A stretch of DNA of 64,000 nucleotides, taken from positions 3,162,001-3,226,000 of the forward strand of contig AP024629.1 of the NCBI GenBank assembly GCA_019670725.1, written 5' to 3'. Source of the stretch: Alphaproteobacteria bacterium SO-S41. GTDB lineage: Bacteria; Pseudomonadota; Alphaproteobacteria; Micropepsales; Micropepsaceae. Both the position numbers and the translations under genes were made by a program. A model generated the notes under the pieces. It ran no database searches. It was not told the origin of the DNA and saw nothing but the letters and a program-made list of their open reading frames with translations. The first letter of the stretch is position 1; each line of letters starts with the position of its first letter. Below are positions 62,995 through 64,000 of the stretch, piece after piece.

Positions 62995-64000
62995 ATGGCG
63001 AAGCGAAGCGCGACGACCCTTGCGGCGGCGATGGCCCTGATCGCGCCCGCGCACGCCGCCGACGGCTTCGACGGCGCCACGCTCAGCCTGCTCTGGGCCA
63101 TTCCCTTCGCCGGCATGCTGCTCTCGATCGCCGTCATGCCGCTCGTCGCCGAGAAAGTCTGGCACCACCATTTCGGCAAGATCGCCGGCTTCTGGGCGCT
63201 CGCCTTCGTCGTGCCGTTTGCGCTTCTCTATGGCGGCGGCATCGCGGCGCATGCCGTCTGGCACACGATCGCGCTCGAATATATTCCCTTCATCGTGCTG
63301 CTCTACGCGCTCTTCGCCGTCGCCGGCGGCATCCTCGTGCGCGGCGACATCATGGGCTCGCCGGCCGCAAATACCGGCATGCTCGCCTTCGGCACGATGA
63401 TCGCGAGCCTGCTCGGCACCACCGGGGCCGCGATGCTGATGATCCGCCCGCTCATCCGCGCCAACCGGCTACGCCCGCGCAACGTCCACGTCTTCGTCTT
63501 CTTCATTTTCCTGGTCGCCAATATCGGCGGCTCGCTGACGCCGCTCGGCGATCCGCCGCTCTTCCTCGGCTTCCTCAACGGCGTCTCGTTCTTCTGGACG
63601 ACCGAGCATCTCTTCCTGCCCGCCGCCTTCTCGAGCGCGGTCCTGCTCGCCGCCTTCTATCTCATCGACCGCATGATCTTCCGGCGCGAGCCGCCCGCCC
63701 AGCGCCCCGCCAATGACGACGTCCAGCAGATCGAGATCCTCGGCGGCCACAACGTGCTGCTGCTGCTCAGCATCATCGCCATCATTCTCGGCTCCAGCCT
63801 GATCGGCGCGGCGCAGCACGTCACGCTGTTCGAGGTCGACATTCCCCTGGACAGCATCGTCCGCTGCGCCGGCCTCGTTCTTGTCGCCGCGATCAGCCTC
63901 GCGACCACGAAGTCCTCCGTGCGCATCGAGAACGCTTTCAACTGGGGGCCGATCGTGGAGGTCGCCCTGCTCTTCATAGGCATCTTCATCACCATCATCC
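62995..64000 (+). CDS. Sodium:proton antiporter, NhaD/ArsB-type (3' end cut by window edge)
   Basis: About 335 codons are visible. The start MAKRSATTLAAAMALIAPAH looks like a signal-anchor or first helix. Then follow multiple membrane helices (LLWAIPFAGMLLSIAVMPLV), a discontinuous motif TGMLAFGTMIASLLGTTGAA and the second-repeat motif NIGGSLTPLGDPPLFLGFLN, typical of the ion-transporter superfamily antiporters (NhaD/CitM fold). These export Na+ in exchange for H+. The C-terminus lies outside the window. Confidence 0.88.
   Translation, partial: MAKRSATTLAAAMALIAPAHAADGFDGATLSLLWAIPFAGMLLSIAVMPLVAEKVWHHHFGKIAGFWALAFVVPFALLYGGGIAAHAVWHTIALEYIPFIVLLYALFAVAGGILVRGDIMGSPAANTGMLAFGTMIASLLGTTGAAMLMIRPLIRANRLRPRNVHVFVFFIFLVANIGGSLTPLGDPPLFLGFLNGVSFFWTTEHLFLPAAFSSAVLLAAFYLIDRMIFRREPPAQRPANDDVQQIEILGGHNVLLLLSIIAIILGSSLIGAAQHVTLFEVDIPLDSIVRCAGLVLVAAISLATTKSSVRIENAFNWGPIVEVALLFIGIFITII

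Overview
The window is GC-rich bacterial chromosome from an alphaproteobacterium. The markers are gene-transfer-agent-like packaging genes, the DUF1491, DUF2336, DUF5330 and DUF6456 families, a DivJ/PleC-like sensor kinase, alphaproteobacterial GTTC-N7-GTTC LexA boxes, and a cluster of GANTC (CcrM) sites. I cannot name a genus. No rRNA, tRNA or CRISPR array was seen.

1-17.9 kb is the early/left part of a Mu-like transposable prophage. The leftward operon runs Ner, a ParB-like protein, several small unknowns, MuA transposase, MuB ATPase, Gam, a LexA-like DNA-binding protein without peptidase, a DnaA-domain-IV-like protein, GemA, an MT-A70 methyltransferase and a Mor-like activator. It continues into a lysis block (L,D-transpeptidase fold, two membrane proteins, overlapping Rz/Rz1 spanins), gp25/gp26/gp27-like genes and the large terminase, cut by the left edge. 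Most genes overlap by 1-4 bases (ATGA, GTGA, TGATG). A divergent S24-type repressor and a block of accessory genes fill 14.4-17.4 kb.

17.9-22 kb holds HK97/GTA-type packaging genes (portal, large terminase, small-terminase-like) with a TonB-C-terminal protein and a 49-residue protein between them. Three near-identical sigma70-type promoters lie among these genes.

22-34.5 kb is mostly exported proteins: two putative metallopeptidases, a repeat protein, tandem duplicated secreted proteins, a beta-propeller, and a split DUF1214/DUF1254 pair. A LuxR regulator, a PAS protein and a broken histidine kinase are also present. 33.5-36.7 kb encodes an ABC importer of the NMT1/THI5-SsuBC type. 36.9-49.8 kb is chromosomal: DUF1491, a HigBA-like toxin-antitoxin pair, prfC, a sulfatase, an alpha/beta hydrolase, an SMR exporter, DUF4180, a GNAT enzyme, a polysaccharide deacetylase, DUF2336, an ornithine/lysine/DAP-type decarboxylase, and a NaChBac-like channel. 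49.8-56.5 kb has two BLUF proteins (one lacking the photoactive Tyr), a sensor kinase, DUF5330, a cupin, LysR and WYL regulators and a VOC protein.

56.5-61.3 kb is an accessory island. It carries a second copy of the accessory cassette found at the prophage end: an overlapping two-gene leftward operon behind a LexA box, followed by two rightward small genes. It also holds a truncated duplicate gene, an unknown protein and a HTH-GHKL ATPase-STAS-like signalling protein. The window ends with DUF6456, a PAS_5 protein and the start of a Na+/H+ antiporter. Several families of intergenic palindromic repeats are scattered through the chromosomal part. One family sits in five of five cases directly 3' of a gene, in the gene's own orientation.
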